Source of the DNA: Asparagopsis taxiformis
Taxonomy: Eukaryota; Rhodophyta; Florideophyceae; Bonnemaisoniales; Bonnemaisoniaceae
Reading direction: 5' to 3'
DNA: 64,000 bases
NCBI GenBank assembly: GCA_030407315.1
Contig: JALQPE010002989.1
Coordinates: 1 to 64,000 of the forward strand
The position numbers and the translations under genes are program-made. Positions 1-11,508 of the stretch are shown here, in pieces (positions within the stretch are counted from its first letter, which is position 1; each line of letters starts with the position of its first letter). Under the pieces are notes generated by a model. The model saw nothing but the letters and a program-made list of their open reading frames with translations. It made no database searches and was not told the origin of the DNA.

Positions 1-189
1 GTGCGTAAAAAGGCGACGAATGCCGGGGGTCACGACGACCCGTCTAACGAGACTCGTGACGGACGAACAATCACCACACGGCTGCCCACGATGGCCTCGA
101 GTTCAAAACCGCGACGCGTCGCTCGATGACGTTCTTGACGAGGAACGGATTTCCTCGACGAACAGCGCGCTGCTGAAGACGATTCGGCA

Positions 190-1690
190 CGCGTGCCACC
201 AGCTGACGTTCAGCTCCCCATTACGAGGGACAGCTTATCGAAGCTCAACGCGCAGGACGCGTTCTGTCAAACGATACTGAACGACAGTCCGAGACGCAGG
301 ACGCTGCATTCTTCGAAGGCCACGATGGCCTACTCCGACGCCGGAACCCTCACGATGAGGAACGTACGCAAATCGTTGTGCCGGCTTCGTTACGGCCGCG
401 GCTGCTGGAGTTAAAGCACCACCCACGTCCTCGCTGGACACCGGGCAAACGCGTATGTACTATACCCTACGGAGGACGTACTACTGGCCCGCGATGGCCG
501 CCGACATCCACGCAACGGTACGAAACTGCGTTGGATGTGCGAAGAACCGCGTGAAGCTTCGCAAACGGACGAACCCGTTACGTTTATTCCCGGCCACGGA
601 GCCGCTGCGAGACCTATGTATCGACATACTAGGTCCGCTGACGAAGACCACGCGTGGCAACCGATTTATTCTCGTGATAACGGACCGCTTCACGAAGCTA
701 ACCAGAGTCGTACCTCTACGTAATATCGATTCCGCCAACGTGGCGAGCGCGTTCGTCAACGCATGGTCTTCTCGTATGGACCCCACGGACGCTCATAAGC
801 GATAACGGAAAGCAGTTCGCTGCTAAGTTTTTCCAGCGCGTCTGCAACGAGATTGCGTAACGAACGTCTTCACGTCGACGTACCACCCCCAAACGAAGGG
901 CAGGTGGAGCGCTACAACAGGACGATCCTGGCGATGCTGCGCAATTACGTGAACGAAAACCAGAAGACTGGGATCGATACGCATCGGCGTTAACGTTGCG
1001 TACCACGCATGTGCATTCGAGCACGGGCAACGCCCTTCGATTTGATTCTCCGAATCCACCGCCACCGTTGGCGCTACACACGTCGGTAACGAACCGCGAA
1101 CTACCCGACGGGGAGGACGAGCCACTTACGTTCGTGAGCTCGCCACAACGATGGATACGCGCGTATCGAACGCTGAAGGCCGCGCAGGCACGTTATAAGA
1201 CGAATTTCGACAAACGAGTCCGTGTCTCGAATCGAAACATCCGCGCGGGGAGTATACGTATTCATCGACCCGCGGACGGGACCACGAGGGCACGAAGCTC
1301 GGCAAACCACGCGTTGGGACCGTTCCGCGTACTACGTAACGTCACGCGTACGAACGTTCGTCATCCAACGAGAGACGTAGTTGAACGTGTCAACTCGGAC
1401 CGCGTTGCGTACGCGCCAACGCCGCGAACGAGCGCCCCGCCGCCGGAGCCATACCGATGCCACCGAGGCGGCAGACCTCGACACAAGACGCGACGGTCCG
1501 GCGTTATGTAGTAGACGACCTACTCAACCACCGCGTGAACGAAGACGAACGTTAGACTTTACCTCGTGAAGTTGGGTCGGGTATCGTAACCCTACGTGGG
1601 AAACCCGCCGGAACGTATCTGAAGAGAGCGTCCTCTCGATACTTCGCACGCGTGCGACGAGCAACAACGTGAAAGGCCCGACGGCCCCCG
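190..1690 (+). pseudogene. Gypsy integrase + chromodomain remnant
   Basis: Broken pol 3' end. Around 455-805 the translation contains RRTYYWPAMAADIHATV, then the zinc-binding cysteines in NCVGCAKNR, then the integrase core start DILGPLTKTTRGNRF and ITDRFTKLTRVVPL. Each is closely related to the same place in the element B integrase at 14.4-15 kb. Upstream (about 245-420), FCQTILND and SLRPRLLEL match the region before the zinc finger of element B. Near 1520-1610, shifted frames read YVVDDLLNH, LYLVKLGR and GNPPE, matching the chromodomain at the end of element B. Several frameshifts and stops make it non-functional. Confidence in family is good; exact ends are approximate. Confidence 0.75.
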
Positions 1691-2925
1691 AAAACGCACG
1701 CGAGCGTCGGGTTAAGCGCACGCGTGCGCGACGTTGCACGATGCAACAAAGGCGACGAGCCGCACGAACGAGAAGCGAAGGCACAACGAGTACCGGGACG
1801 TCCACCCTTGCGTTGGGGGGGGCGCGGTGCGTGCTAGAGCCGTCGCTCTTTTCGTTTTCGACACCATACGTTGGTGGAGGCACGATGCGCCAACGAAAGA
1901 TTGGACGACGAGTCCACGCGCGGACAATTCACACGATGTGAAGAGCCACGACTGGCTTCGGCAGGCGTTGACCGCCAGTCGGTGCGGGCAAAGGTGACGA
2001 CACCACGGTGTGCAACGGACGGACACGTCAGATTTTTCGCGCGAAAAAATTATACGTGGGCCAGCGGGCCATGGACGCACGGTACGAAAAATCGGGCCGA
2101 TTACAGTGCGTTAATCCGGCCAAATCATCGGGACACGCGTGCCCCGAAAATTTCGTAATTTCGGCATATCACGTGAGCCATCGTACGTCCCCGTGGACAA
2201 CCGCTGACAACGATCGTCGACTCGAGTCGCATCGACCAACGAGGTCAACGCCAAACAGCTCGCGAGCTAACGGCTACGTGACGCCGGAAGGCGGAGAAGA
2301 CGTGGTAGGGACGCGTCCCTGCGAAGATGGCAACGGCCTCATTACGAAACATCCCGCACGAAGCGGAACGAAGCTATACGTTAGCTGACGAATTAGACCA
2401 ACGGGTCTCAGCGCACGAAGCGCGCGAGTAAAGCGTGCGAACGACGAGCCAACGAGGCCGCGACGAAGGACGGCGAACCGTATCGCCATCGTGAGGCACG
2501 ACGCCGAACGCGGTAGCCACGTACGGCAACCACGGAATGACACAGCGGTGTCCTGCCACGCGGCATAACGAACGACGCGCGGAAGCGAAAAGCCCGCCGG
2601 CCAGTCGAACGCACGTAACGAACACGAATACGCAACGGCGTACAAGCTGGTAGCCACGTAAACGGCACAGCTGAAGGCAACAAGCCGACGAAAAGTTGGC
2701 TCACGTAACAGCCTCAAACGCCCGCGGGCATGCGAAACGACTTCGTCAATCGCGTCCCCGTCGGTTCGCAAGTCGAATGAACGAATACGCAACGGCGTAA
2801 AGGTCGAGCATTACGTATGCCCAGGTGCACGTCGCACCACATAACGAACGAGCTAACGAAACGCTCCTCGGACGCCGCGGCGAACGACGCCGCCACGCGA
2901 AACGGACTAGCGCAGCGATTGCGCC

Positions 2926-3623
2926 ACCGGCTAACGTGAAGCCGCGGGAACGTGAAGCGCGACGGCGCTAACGGTGTTAAAGGCCATACGAAAAGCCAAG
3001 CCGCCGGCAAAAACGTTGTCTACGGAACTGCGACGCACCACGACGCACTGCCGCGTACACGCAACGGCGTGAAACGTCAAGCCAACTCACGCGCGAGTCA
3101 GCCTGACGCTTAGCGAATTTTCCGTCCAGCTCTTCGGAGCAAATTAAAATTGGCACCGACGTGCTACGTGCCAGAGAGCTCGAATGCTCAACGAAATTCG
3201 ACACCCGACGGGGTTATCCGCACGAGGAACGACGGCGGAAACGAATTCCGAGATAGTTACAAAATGATAACGCCACTGGCCAACGTGAAGCCGCGGCAAC
3301 GCGAAGCGCGACGGCGCTAATGACGTCAACGGCTATACGAAAAGCCAAGCCCGCCGGCCACCACGTCGTCAACGAAACCGCAACGTACTGCGACGAATTA
3401 CTGCGTACACGCCGCGGCGTAGAACGTCAAACCGACTCACGCGCACGTCGGTCTGACGTTCGACGAATTTTCCGCCAAGCTCTCGGAGCAAAATTAAAAT
3501 TGGCACCGATGTGCTACGCGCTTAGGAGCTCGAATGCTCAACGAAATGCGACACCCGACGGGGTTATTCGAACGAGAAACGACGGCGAAAACGATTCCTG
3601 AGTTAGTTACTAAATGATACGCG
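2926..3623. repeat. Tandem duplication, 2 units of about 349 bp
   Basis: Two head-to-tail units. Landmarks recur 349 bp apart: AACGTGAAGCCGCGG at 2933 and 3282, then AAAAGCCAAGC, then TTAAAATTGGCACCGA, then GCTCGAATGCTCAACG and ACACCCGACGGGGTTAT. Units differ at many positions, so the duplication is old. It lies in the non-coding 3' region of the old gypsy element. Shorter motifs such as GAATACGCAACGGCGTA also recur at 2626 and 2782, suggesting an originally longer repeat structure. Confidence 0.8.
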
Positions 3624-4185
3624 CGCCAACGGGCTCTACGGTCGAGGTTAACGTACCACTCGCAGTGAAAAGCCGCCGCTACGCGCCGCCGCTTTGCCGA
3701 ATAATCGCGTGTTTTACGAACCTGCCAACGGGCACGCGCCGCCGCGAACTCGAAGCACGGGCTACGTAAGCCTTACGACACCCGACGGGGTAGACGCCAA
3801 AACAAAAAAAATTGTGGGGAGGGGCTTAACGCTAACCCCTCCCCCGCTGCAGACGACCTGCCAACACGTATTACGAAGCTCAACGGAGCCATGCGATTAC
3901 GCAAGAAACAAACGAAAGTTTACGAAGCAGCTCGATGCTAAAAGCCTACGAGGCCTACGACTAACCACGGAACGACGCCAACGGGCGGGCCGCGATGATT
4001 ACGAAGAGTCGGAGCGCACGCGCGCGCTCCGGCGCCGTGGCGAACCGATCAGCCAACCGGGCCGCGTACGTTTTAAACGAGATTTTTTCGGGACAACTGC
4101 CACGTCCGCAGTTGTACCCGAAAAGGCGCCACGGCCCCGTGTCTCAGGCGCGTCCTGACGGGCCTCGCGTGGCCGGGGCGTCCAC

Positions 4186-4860
4186 GTGTGGGGGTGGGGC
4201 TGTGTAGTATACGTGGCAGTTCCGAAATTGCCAATATTTACGTTTTCCGCGGAATTCGAATTTCGGCGGACACGACCGGCTACAGCAATGCACGAACATT
4301 GCTGGCGCATGCGCGCGCGCAACCGGCACACGTGTGCAACGAACGTACTGGCAACGGCCAACGGACCAACGGGTCCCTACGTGTGACCCACAAGGTCCTT
4401 TCCCATTCGGGGACGTTACGAGCAGTGTTTACACTGTAAAGCGATGCCATCGTGGCCATATAGGTATTGGCATCGTGCCGGGAGGGAAAGGGGACAAGAC
4501 AACGATCGAGCAACGGCTCTAGTCTACGACTGACTTCTACGTTTTACGTTTACGTTTTGCCTAACGAGGCTTCGTCTCCGTCGAGCTGCGTACTCCCTAC
4601 CCATCGCCGCACGTAAGGCTGATTGCGTGTAGTGCCTCCGGGCTTGGTCGAGAGCGCCTCCGGTGACGTACCACCTCGTGTGCTAACGTAATCCTCGCGT
4701 GGATTGTTGCGTCGTGACGCTCGTGTCTACTCGCTAACCACTCTACCTTCCTACCTAACAATACAGTCAAAACACCAGCGGGTGGACTGCTCGTTTCGTT
4801 TCGTTAAGGACAGCGTGTCCGTGGCTCGTACCAGCTACTTCTAGAACTAACGTGGTTCCA
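4186..4860 (+). repeat. Candidate polypurine tract and 3' LTR of the old gypsy
   Basis: GTGGGGGTGGGGC (about 4188-4200) is a purine-rich tract immediately followed by TGTGTAGTATACG at 4201, the arrangement expected at the start of a 3' LTR. The LTR would run to somewhere between 4770 and 4860, but no second LTR is in the window, so its end and identity cannot be confirmed. Confidence 0.4.
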
Positions 4861-5208
4861 CACGCTTGAAATTAGACATCTCACGCATACCTTCATAGTC
4901 CTTGCGTTTCATCCGTAGCGTTCCACTAAGCAATATTATTGCAGAGAATACTGGCCAGGTCAGCAGTTTATCCACAAGTCCGCGGTCATCTTCCGCTGCC
5001 TCTTCTCCGTCGTGGTCATCACAGCTCTCGGCCGAGCTTTCCTCAGAGCCTATCGTTTCTTCTTCTCTGGTAACTTTTCCAGCCTCAAAAAATCCAATGT
5101 GCTCTTCTCCACTGCCACTAGAAATATTCTCGTCTTCAGCAGATGCTTTTCCGACGTTTTCGTCCGGTATATCGGCGTGAACCTCGAATGTTTCGTTCGA
5201 AAACTAGC
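4852..5208 (-). CDS. Acidic reading frame without an ATG (possible exon or TE fragment)
   Basis: On the minus strand one frame is open between two TAG codons for about 117 codons. Its composition is protein-like: a Glu/Asp/Ser-rich stretch (segments such as SGSGEEHIGF, EEETIGSEESS, DDHDGEEAAEDD) followed by LVDKLLTWPVFSAIILL and a basic end MKRKDYEGMREMSNFKRVEPR-like. There is no initiator near the open start, so it is either an internal exon or part of a dead transposon gene. I do not recognise the family. The antisense frames on the plus strand (4902-5377) are Ser-rich shadows of this one. Confidence 0.3.
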
Positions 5209-6158
5209 GGGGTTTCCCCATTTTCGTGCCTTGTCCCACTTTCGTATGGGATTGGCAATGATTCAAACCTTCTCCGGGTTCTTCGAGGTGTACCTTTCTT
5301 CCGAACAGCTGTTCGTTTCATCTCTTCTCTTTGGATTCGAGAGAACCTTGCACAAATTGTGGATTAATGTCAACTAGTAGGCAACTAATATGATGGTATC
5401 CGTCTCTTTTTAACCAGGCCACTGTAATAGTTTATGGTACCTATATTTTCTTACCGCTACATCTTATCGAAAACTTCACACTGACTAGTGTCCTACCTAA
5501 CTCAAGGAACAGGTGACTTGATTTCCCATGTTGGGTTCTTCAGCGATCTTTAATGCCTCCAACGATTCCTGCTTCCTTTTCTGAATGAAATACACGAATC
5601 ATTCACAATTTAGCTTCAGTACATGGTATAATAGGCCTCAATAGTAATCTTGTTATGGTAATAAACTATATATAGATGAGAACACGGTTGCAATTCTCTT
5701 TCGGATTGTCTACTACTCTAATTTACAGCATTTACTCGATGTTTCTCCTTCAGTATGCAGCTAAACATCAATACCAAGACTTTTAGGTTGGTTTGACATT
5801 GCGTAGGGGCATGATTTCTATTTCTGCTAATTTATCACGTCCAGAAAATTTGACAGATCATCCGCTGCCAAATCATATGCCACATCATCGTCTGCCAAAT
5901 CATCTGCCTTCCAGTTACGACGAGGTCATTATGAGTGGATAAGCTGTCTATTTAAGGCTGTTGATGCTCGACGTATAGGACCATTTCATCATCCGGTTAT
6001 CATGAAGATGACAGGTAAGGCTGGTACGTTGTCGAGTAGGTATCTTTCCCCTCTCTCATTTCTTTCCACATGCTTTCCATGAAAGATAGTGCACTAACCA
6101 TAAATATCGTTCTTCGCTGATCCTATTCTAGTCTATTGATTGCAAATGATTCTGGCAT
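5209..6158. other. Intergenic, AT-rich; no gene seen
   Basis: No reading frame with coding character, RNA gene or clear repeat is seen. A short local reiteration of ATCATCTGCCAAATCAT-like words occurs near 5850-5910. Confidence 0.5.
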
Positions 6159-6228
6159 AGGTATTGGTTATAGGTTGGAATGACGAAAGCTTGCAAGCTT
6201 TCGTCATTCCAACCTACAACCAATACCT
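6159..6228. repeat. 70-bp near-perfect palindrome
   Basis: Two 35-bp arms meet with no loop at GCTTG/CAAGC (centre between 6193 and 6194). The arms read AGGTATTGGTTATAGGTTGG... and its reverse complement with one mismatch (TTATAG against TTGTAG). It would form a long cruciform or RNA hairpin. No terminal duplication was recognised. Confidence 0.9.
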
Positions 6229-6739
6229 TTGCACGCAAAAATAGTTCAATGATGGTAAGTTTGTTCATTCCATTCATACTCATGTTCTTCTCATCCTTTA
6301 CAATACTTTTCTATATCCGATTGCTAACCTGTTGCAAATCATCTGTAATGGTGTTTATTTCCCTCCTGTCTGAACATCACATGTAGTTTTGAAACAGCAA
6401 GGAACTCGATTTGCTTGCACAATAGTCCTGGTTGTAGAGATAGTAAGATTTTAGATACGATAGTTCGATTTTATGAGTAGTCTAGTCTAATGATAGAACT
6501 GAAACAATCCTTCAGGCATCGTTGTCCTTGCTACATAAAAATTCTGACATCCTTTTAGATCACACTTGGTTATCCCTATACACTTCTATGAAGACCACTG
6601 AGAGAGGTACTCCATTCTGCCTGACATTTCGTAGCCAGATGCCTGAACATGCGGCTGGAATGGCATTTCCACCTGATCCTATCGTCCTGAACACCAATTG
6701 TAGGCACTAGAAAGTATTACCCTAGGCATCATATTGTAC

Positions 6740-7910
6740 TACTTTCCCGTTCTGTCCGAGTCAGTACCGCCAGGCACTACAATTTACTGGTTCAGTATAG
6801 ACTTCCCGGTAGTAAATTGTACTGTCTCAAGCACTAGTTCCAGGTAGTGAAATGTACTGCCACAGGTAGCACTTCCAGGTAGTACACTGCACTGCCACAG
6901 GCAGTAACTGGTACTGTCCTATGCCCCTGTCGAGTACAACACTATCAGGCAGTACTTTACGCTGATCTGGACAGCTCTATAATACATCAAAATCTACTAC
7001 TTTTTGTAGTGCTGTGGGGCAGCAATTCACATATCCTGGAGCAGTACAGCGTGGCAGTGATTTACACATACGCAAGTAGTAGAGCACGGCAGCACTTTCC
7101 ACCACGGCAAGTAGCACGGTACGGTACCACTTTTCGTATCATAAAGCAGTACTATCAGGCAGCTTTTCCCAGAGACTATCAGCACCTCATTTCATTGCTT
7201 TCACACATTTCGTCAGACATCATAATTTACTGTCCCCACTCGCTTCCACAGGCAGTAGAATACACAGCCTCGAAGCATGTCTGCTGTCATCATATTCCAC
7301 TACATTACTCTACTGCCAGAACATAGACTTGTCACTACCTGTAAGTACAAAAAAAAAGCAGCACCACACAGCAGCAGAAATTACTGCTTTGTCCAATAAT
7401 AGAATACAGTACATTTCTCTGCCTCTGCCATGACTTGCAGGCAGTATCATACAGTACATCGGGGCACTACCTAAATATAGCAAAATGTGCTGCCGTCATT
7501 CGGGCCCGCAGCCAGCACAGCACGCTGCCGGAAACACTAGCTTCTACTGCCACACGGTGCATCCCATGCCACCAAATAGTACTGCCGTGGGCCATATTCC
7601 TGGACAGCATATTTTACTCCCTCCCCGTGCTGCCCAAGTCAGCACAATATACTACTTTATTTTACAGGCCAATGTAGCACAAATCACTGCCAGAAAGACA
7701 ATCTAAATCCAGCAACTATCACTGCCTCCCTCCACTGCCTCACGTCATACATCCAGGCAGTACTTTCTACTGCCGTCGGCAGCACATGGCCACTGCCTCC
7801 GGGCAGTGCACTGTACTGCCGGCAAGTAGGGCATTAATTTATATTTTTACAGTACTAAATTTTACTGCCTCAGGCAGTAAATTTTACTGCCGTACAGTAC
7901 TGCCCCAGGC
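6740..7910. repeat. Array of degenerate palindromic GGCAGTA...TACTGCC units
   Basis: About 1.1 kb built from many imperfect copies of a roughly 20-bp self-complementary unit of the form GGCAGTAAATTTTACTGCC, with AGTACTGCC, CAGGCAGTA and CAGGTAGT variants repeated every few tens of bases. The cleanest copies are at the right end (about 7850-7905). The array directly abuts, and probably truncates, the gag remnant of element A. Reading frames in it are by-products of the repeat. Confidence 0.8.
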
Positions 7911-7914
7911 CCGA

Positions 7915-9799
7915 TTTCAGACACAGTAGTGATGGGAGTCGTATCGACCGAATCCAGAGGCGGGGTATTTTCCCCGCCGAAGGCCACGGCCAACACGGCG
8001 TAATTTCCTTGTTCGCTCGCGAGCGTTCCTTCGTCTACGGATATCGTATTCACCCTACGCGTGGTGACCCGTTTTTGCGTAGGTATCGGGGGATTAGTGC
8101 GCAGGCGGGAGTGTTGGCGCTGCGTTTCACGAGCAGTATCGCCAAGGCTCTGCGCGCGCATACGAACGTCCTGAAACGTCATACGGGGGTTTTTGGACAC
8201 ATCATCCCGCACAACGTGTTGTGAATATGATAATAATCCGTCGATGTAAATCGCCATGAGGGAGCGCTCGAGGAATGCGTCACCGCACCTCAGGGCTTCC
8301 TTCGGAGACGGAAGGCGAACTGGTCTTCAGTCTCTGCTACGCCTTGGCGCATTTGCGTGACTTGACGGTATGTGTGCTGGAGTACCGACTCCTTCGCGTA
8401 CGTGAGTAACAACCAGTTGACGGCTTCCGGATAGGAATTGATGATATCAATTCCCGGGCGTGCGTCGGCAAAACCCGTGCCTCGGCCGACGTAAGAGAGC
8501 ATCGTTTCACGAGCCTCCCCAGCCATGAAATATTTCATGAGCGGGAGGGCTGCTCCCTCGGCTACGCCGGTTTCGTCACACGCAAACTTGAAGTTCTTCA
8601 AGAACGCCAGAACGGCGATTGGGTCTTCACCAGTGAAGAGCGGTACGGTCATGACATGCCTGAGCTGTATTGCCGTCCGGGACAGCCGCTGGGCGACTTC
8701 ATCGTCGTAGCGGTCGTCTTGGTTCCGCAACCTATATGTGCGGTAAGATAGGGCCTTCGTGAAGCGCTCGTTAAGCGGCCTGATTTCGACCAGGCCGGGG
8801 TAAGACGAGTCTAGTGACTCTTCCGCCCGGGGGCGTTCTGGTGTGGGGCTTGAGCGCAAGATTCACGCATGAGGTCCACCCAGCGACGGGCTTCTTCATG
8901 TTCCCTATCTTCCCTGCGGGGGTCATGGTTCGGTGGGTCTCCACCGATCGGTTCCATTCGAACCGTTCGAGCGGCGTCATCGTTCCGGCCCGCCCTACTG
9001 CGAGGAGAGAGCGGACTTAACGGCGCCTCGGCGTCCTGCATTTCCGTCACGGCGTCCCGGACGAGATGCGGAATTTCGAGCCTTACGGCCGTCTTGAGTC
9101 GCGTGTAAACGCGTTCGGTCACGACCGACTCCAATTGTCTGGTCACGATGGGAACGATTTCGGAGATCAGCGAGGCGCGCATATCGTCATAAGCTGCCTG
9201 CGGGTGAATGGCGCGGTCGATACGCACCTCCTCGCGAGCGATTTCACGGGCTACCTCCCGTGCGATAGCCCGGATCTCCTGCGGGGCAACTGCCGTGGCA
9301 GGCGGCTGCTTCAAAGCCGCACTGGCAGGGGTAGTGGCCGTGCTTGGCATCCGTGGGGGCCTGTCCGAAACAGTCCCGTGGATGGCAATGTGGTCAAGCC
9401 GAGGCTGGGAAGAGGGTCAATATGGATAGAGGGCTCGCGAAGCACTCTCTTCCCCTCGCTTCTGCCGTTCGCTGCAGCAGTTGTCGGCTCTTGAGCCACC
9501 GATAATTCATCACCTCTAGGGGTAGGCGCCACTACAGGAATTGTAAGTGGCCTAGCGCCCATCCCTGAGTCCACGCTTGACAGCGAGTGGACATTTTCCG
9601 CCGGGGGCGGCGACTTTGGAGGTGTCGCCGCTGAAACTGCCGAGGCAGTCTTCTTTCGCGCGTTTGCGCGAGTTCGGGGAGGGGAGCTTCGCGGCACGCT
9701 GGCTGCCCTCCCTTTTCTACGACTGGTAGTCGTAGTGGCCGAGGATTTTCGCTCCTTGGCTAGTGAGCTGGCCGTCGGCTCATCGATGCCGGGGGCCAT
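7915..9799 (-). pseudogene. Gypsy gag remnant (element A)
   Basis: Gag-like polyprotein in at least four frame segments: 9799-9311 (N-terminal Ser/Pro/Arg-rich low-complexity region starting MAPGIDEPTASS), 9350-8811 (charged helical part with EIRAIAREVAREIAREEV), 8859-8290 (capsid-like part with PLFTGEDPIAVLAFLKNFK and YPEAVNWLLLTYAKESV), and 8257 leftward (QDVRMRAQSLGDTARETQ). The capsid segment parallels DGTQPIDILRFLAEY of the element B gag. No zinc knuckle is reached before truncation. The frame changes and missing pol make it dead. Confidence 0.65.
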
Positions 9800-10082
9800 T
9801 CTGTTCGCTCACCGAAATGAATATAATTAATTTGGTTGAGATTATGCTCCTCCGAGCTCCGTGTTTTTAACGTCTGTCGACGGTTACCTCACACGAATCT
9901 TCGTCGATTTACAGGGCCTGCAGCTCCGGGCGTACCCGTTCTGACTTTCTTCGTACCTCGCGTACGGTACACCTTCCTTTCCTTTGTTACTTTCCTAGTT
10001 TTTGACGCTGACAAAGCGGTGTACGATGCTCACCAGCGGAGATGTTTTAGCAACCTAGGTTGATCAACAGCGTCCCGAACGC

Positions 10083-10100
10083 TTCTAGGTCGAGAGACCA
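10083..10100 (-). promoter_or_regulatory. Primer-binding site of element A
   Basis: Plus-strand TTCTAGGTCGAGAGACCA ends in CCA, so the minus strand begins TGG as expected for priming by a tRNA 3' end. The same 18 bases occur in element B at 19703-19720. The tRNA was not identified in the window. Confidence 0.7.
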
Positions 10101-10101
10101 A

Positions 10102-10362
10102 TTTAGGACCTTAGCCCTTGTAGATAGATTGTACCTCCGAGGAGGATTGGAGGATAGGGATAAGGCTCCGAACTCACGAGTGAGAGCGCCGATTCCACGA
10201 GGCTGACGCCTCGTGCGATCCTAGTAGCCCGAGGGCTGTGTCGGGTCGATCGATCCCTCGGAGCCCTGACACCTGTCTCCCAACCCGGTAGCGGGTGGTA
10301 GAGCAGGGTCCGGGAGGGCTGGATCTAGCCTGCCGGAGGGATCTATCGGCCGTGGCCGTCCT
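10102..10362 (-). repeat. 5' LTR of element A, inner part
   Basis: Sequence between the element A primer site and the element B insertion point. It ends in GTCCT (10358-10362), the left target duplication of B. It continues at 20380. Confidence 0.6.
10358..10362. repeat. Target-site duplication GTCCT (left)
   Basis: GTCCT directly before the left LTR of element B; the same five bases follow the right LTR at 20380-20384. Confidence 0.95.
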
Positions 10363-11020
10363 TGTAGTAGGTAGAAAATCCGCAAAGCGGCAAAACCACC
10401 CTACAGGTGTCCCGAGCCTCGGTAGTGTGGTAGAGCAAGCGAATCTTGCGTCAACCGCCAATAGTGAGTATACCACGAAAGGTCTGCCGGTAGTACCGGG
10501 TGAAGGTTGGGGGTGCTCACGCACGAAGTGCGTATTGATGGAGCGAAAGACGTAACCCGTCGAGCTGTATAACTAAAGCTAATTCGTCCTGGAAGGATGG
10601 AATAGAGCAATGCAAACACTGTTCAGTGGAGTCGTAAATTCCACGTGAGTTTACGTTGCCTCTAAAGGTTAAGCACTCTGGCTAATCCAGAGGCATTTTA
10701 TACTAAACTAAGTTACTGTAAACAGTTAGGGTAGGTAGACAGTTAGGAATAAATATCCTTATGTGCACCAATCAGATCCCTGATTATGGCGACTGCGGGA
10801 GCCCGCGAGATCACCGACTGTTAGTGTTACAGTGTAAAGTTAGCTGAGTCAGCTTAGTTAAAATTTGCCCCTTGTGGGGTCTTTAGTTGTTCCAATGGGT
10901 CCCTCTCCCTCACTGGTCTGAGGTACAGCGAGGCTGTTTTCATTGGTTATTCCCGAACCGGGGTCGTCCAATAGGATGTCGACACGACCCCACCAGGGCA
11001 GACCACTCCGTGGTATGACA
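10363..11020 (-). repeat. 3' LTR of element B (658 bp)
   Basis: Starts TGTAGTAGG and ends TATGACA on the plus strand; matches 19722-20379 with no difference noticed by eye. Confidence 0.95.
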
Positions 11021-11033
11021 TCGCCCCCTCCTA
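11021..11033 (-). promoter_or_regulatory. Polypurine tract of element B
   Basis: On the minus strand AGGAGGGGGCGA lies immediately before the LTR start TGTCATACC. This is the expected place of the plus-strand primer. Confidence 0.85.
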
Positions 11034-11480
11034 AGCCAATTGTCGTCCCGACAATTAAAATTCCAAAAATCCGTTGATTTTAAATTCCCAAATAATTTCC
11101 ACTGCCGTGGCCGGCCAGCCGGGTAAAAATTTTGCGCGCCAAAAATTGGCTGTTATATTTACCCGTGCACACGGTTCCACCCCGAGCCTCGCTCATCCAT
11201 CCGACTCACGACCCTTCGAGTTTCTTCATCCTCTTCACCGGCACTGCCGTGTTTTCCAGCCCGCCGTTCCGGATTGCGAAGTGATCGCCTGCCTGGCGAT
11301 TTGAATTCCGTACCTTTCGGTAGCTTGCTTGCGTGATACGCGACCTTTCTTGCGTTAAGGGTAACACCCGCTTTGCGTATTTTAGGTGTCCCTTCGGGTT
11401 TCAAGAAAAAGGCTCACGCCTGCTGCGACCGTACGGCTTGTCCGTTGATTTCTTCTTTGGCGATCACTAACTCCAGTGGA

Positions 11481-11492
11481 GTGTATATAAGG
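11481..11492 (+). promoter_or_regulatory. TATA-like box for the antisense frame
   Basis: GTGTATATAAGG lies about 20 bp before the ATG at 11509, close for a core promoter but a good TATA match. Confidence 0.35.
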
Positions 11493-11508
11493 GCGGAAGA
11501 TAATCAGC

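Larger units (their letters stand above)
1..4860 (+). mobile_element. Old Ty3/gypsy (chromovirus-type) remnant, 3' part
   Basis: Decayed plus-strand LTR retrotransposon entering from outside the window. It holds the end of pol (integrase and chromodomain, about 190-1690), a long non-coding 3' region (about 1700-4185) with a 349-bp tandem duplication, a purine-rich tract at 4186-4200 and a candidate 3' LTR from 4201. The whole stretch is visibly rich in ACG and CGT triplets compared with every other part of the window, including the related element B. No intact reading frame remains. The assignment rests on protein similarity to the element B integrase. The right edge is a guess based on where the ACG-rich composition stops. 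Confidence 0.7.

Noticed and set aside
2274..2792. 172-codon minus frame in the ACG-rich region
   Set aside because: Long open frames here follow from the ACG/CGT bias (few stop codons); no domain, many overlapping frames on both strands.
4902..5377. Ser-rich plus frames
   Set aside because: They are the antisense of the acidic minus frame, which has the more protein-like composition.
6740..7910. Possible CRISPR array
   Set aside because: Eukaryotic context, units are degenerate and palindromic, with no regular unique spacers.
10401..10619. 72-codon minus frame present in both LTRs of element B
   Set aside because: LTR sequence, no coding evidence; the duplicate at 19760-19978 simply reflects LTR identity.
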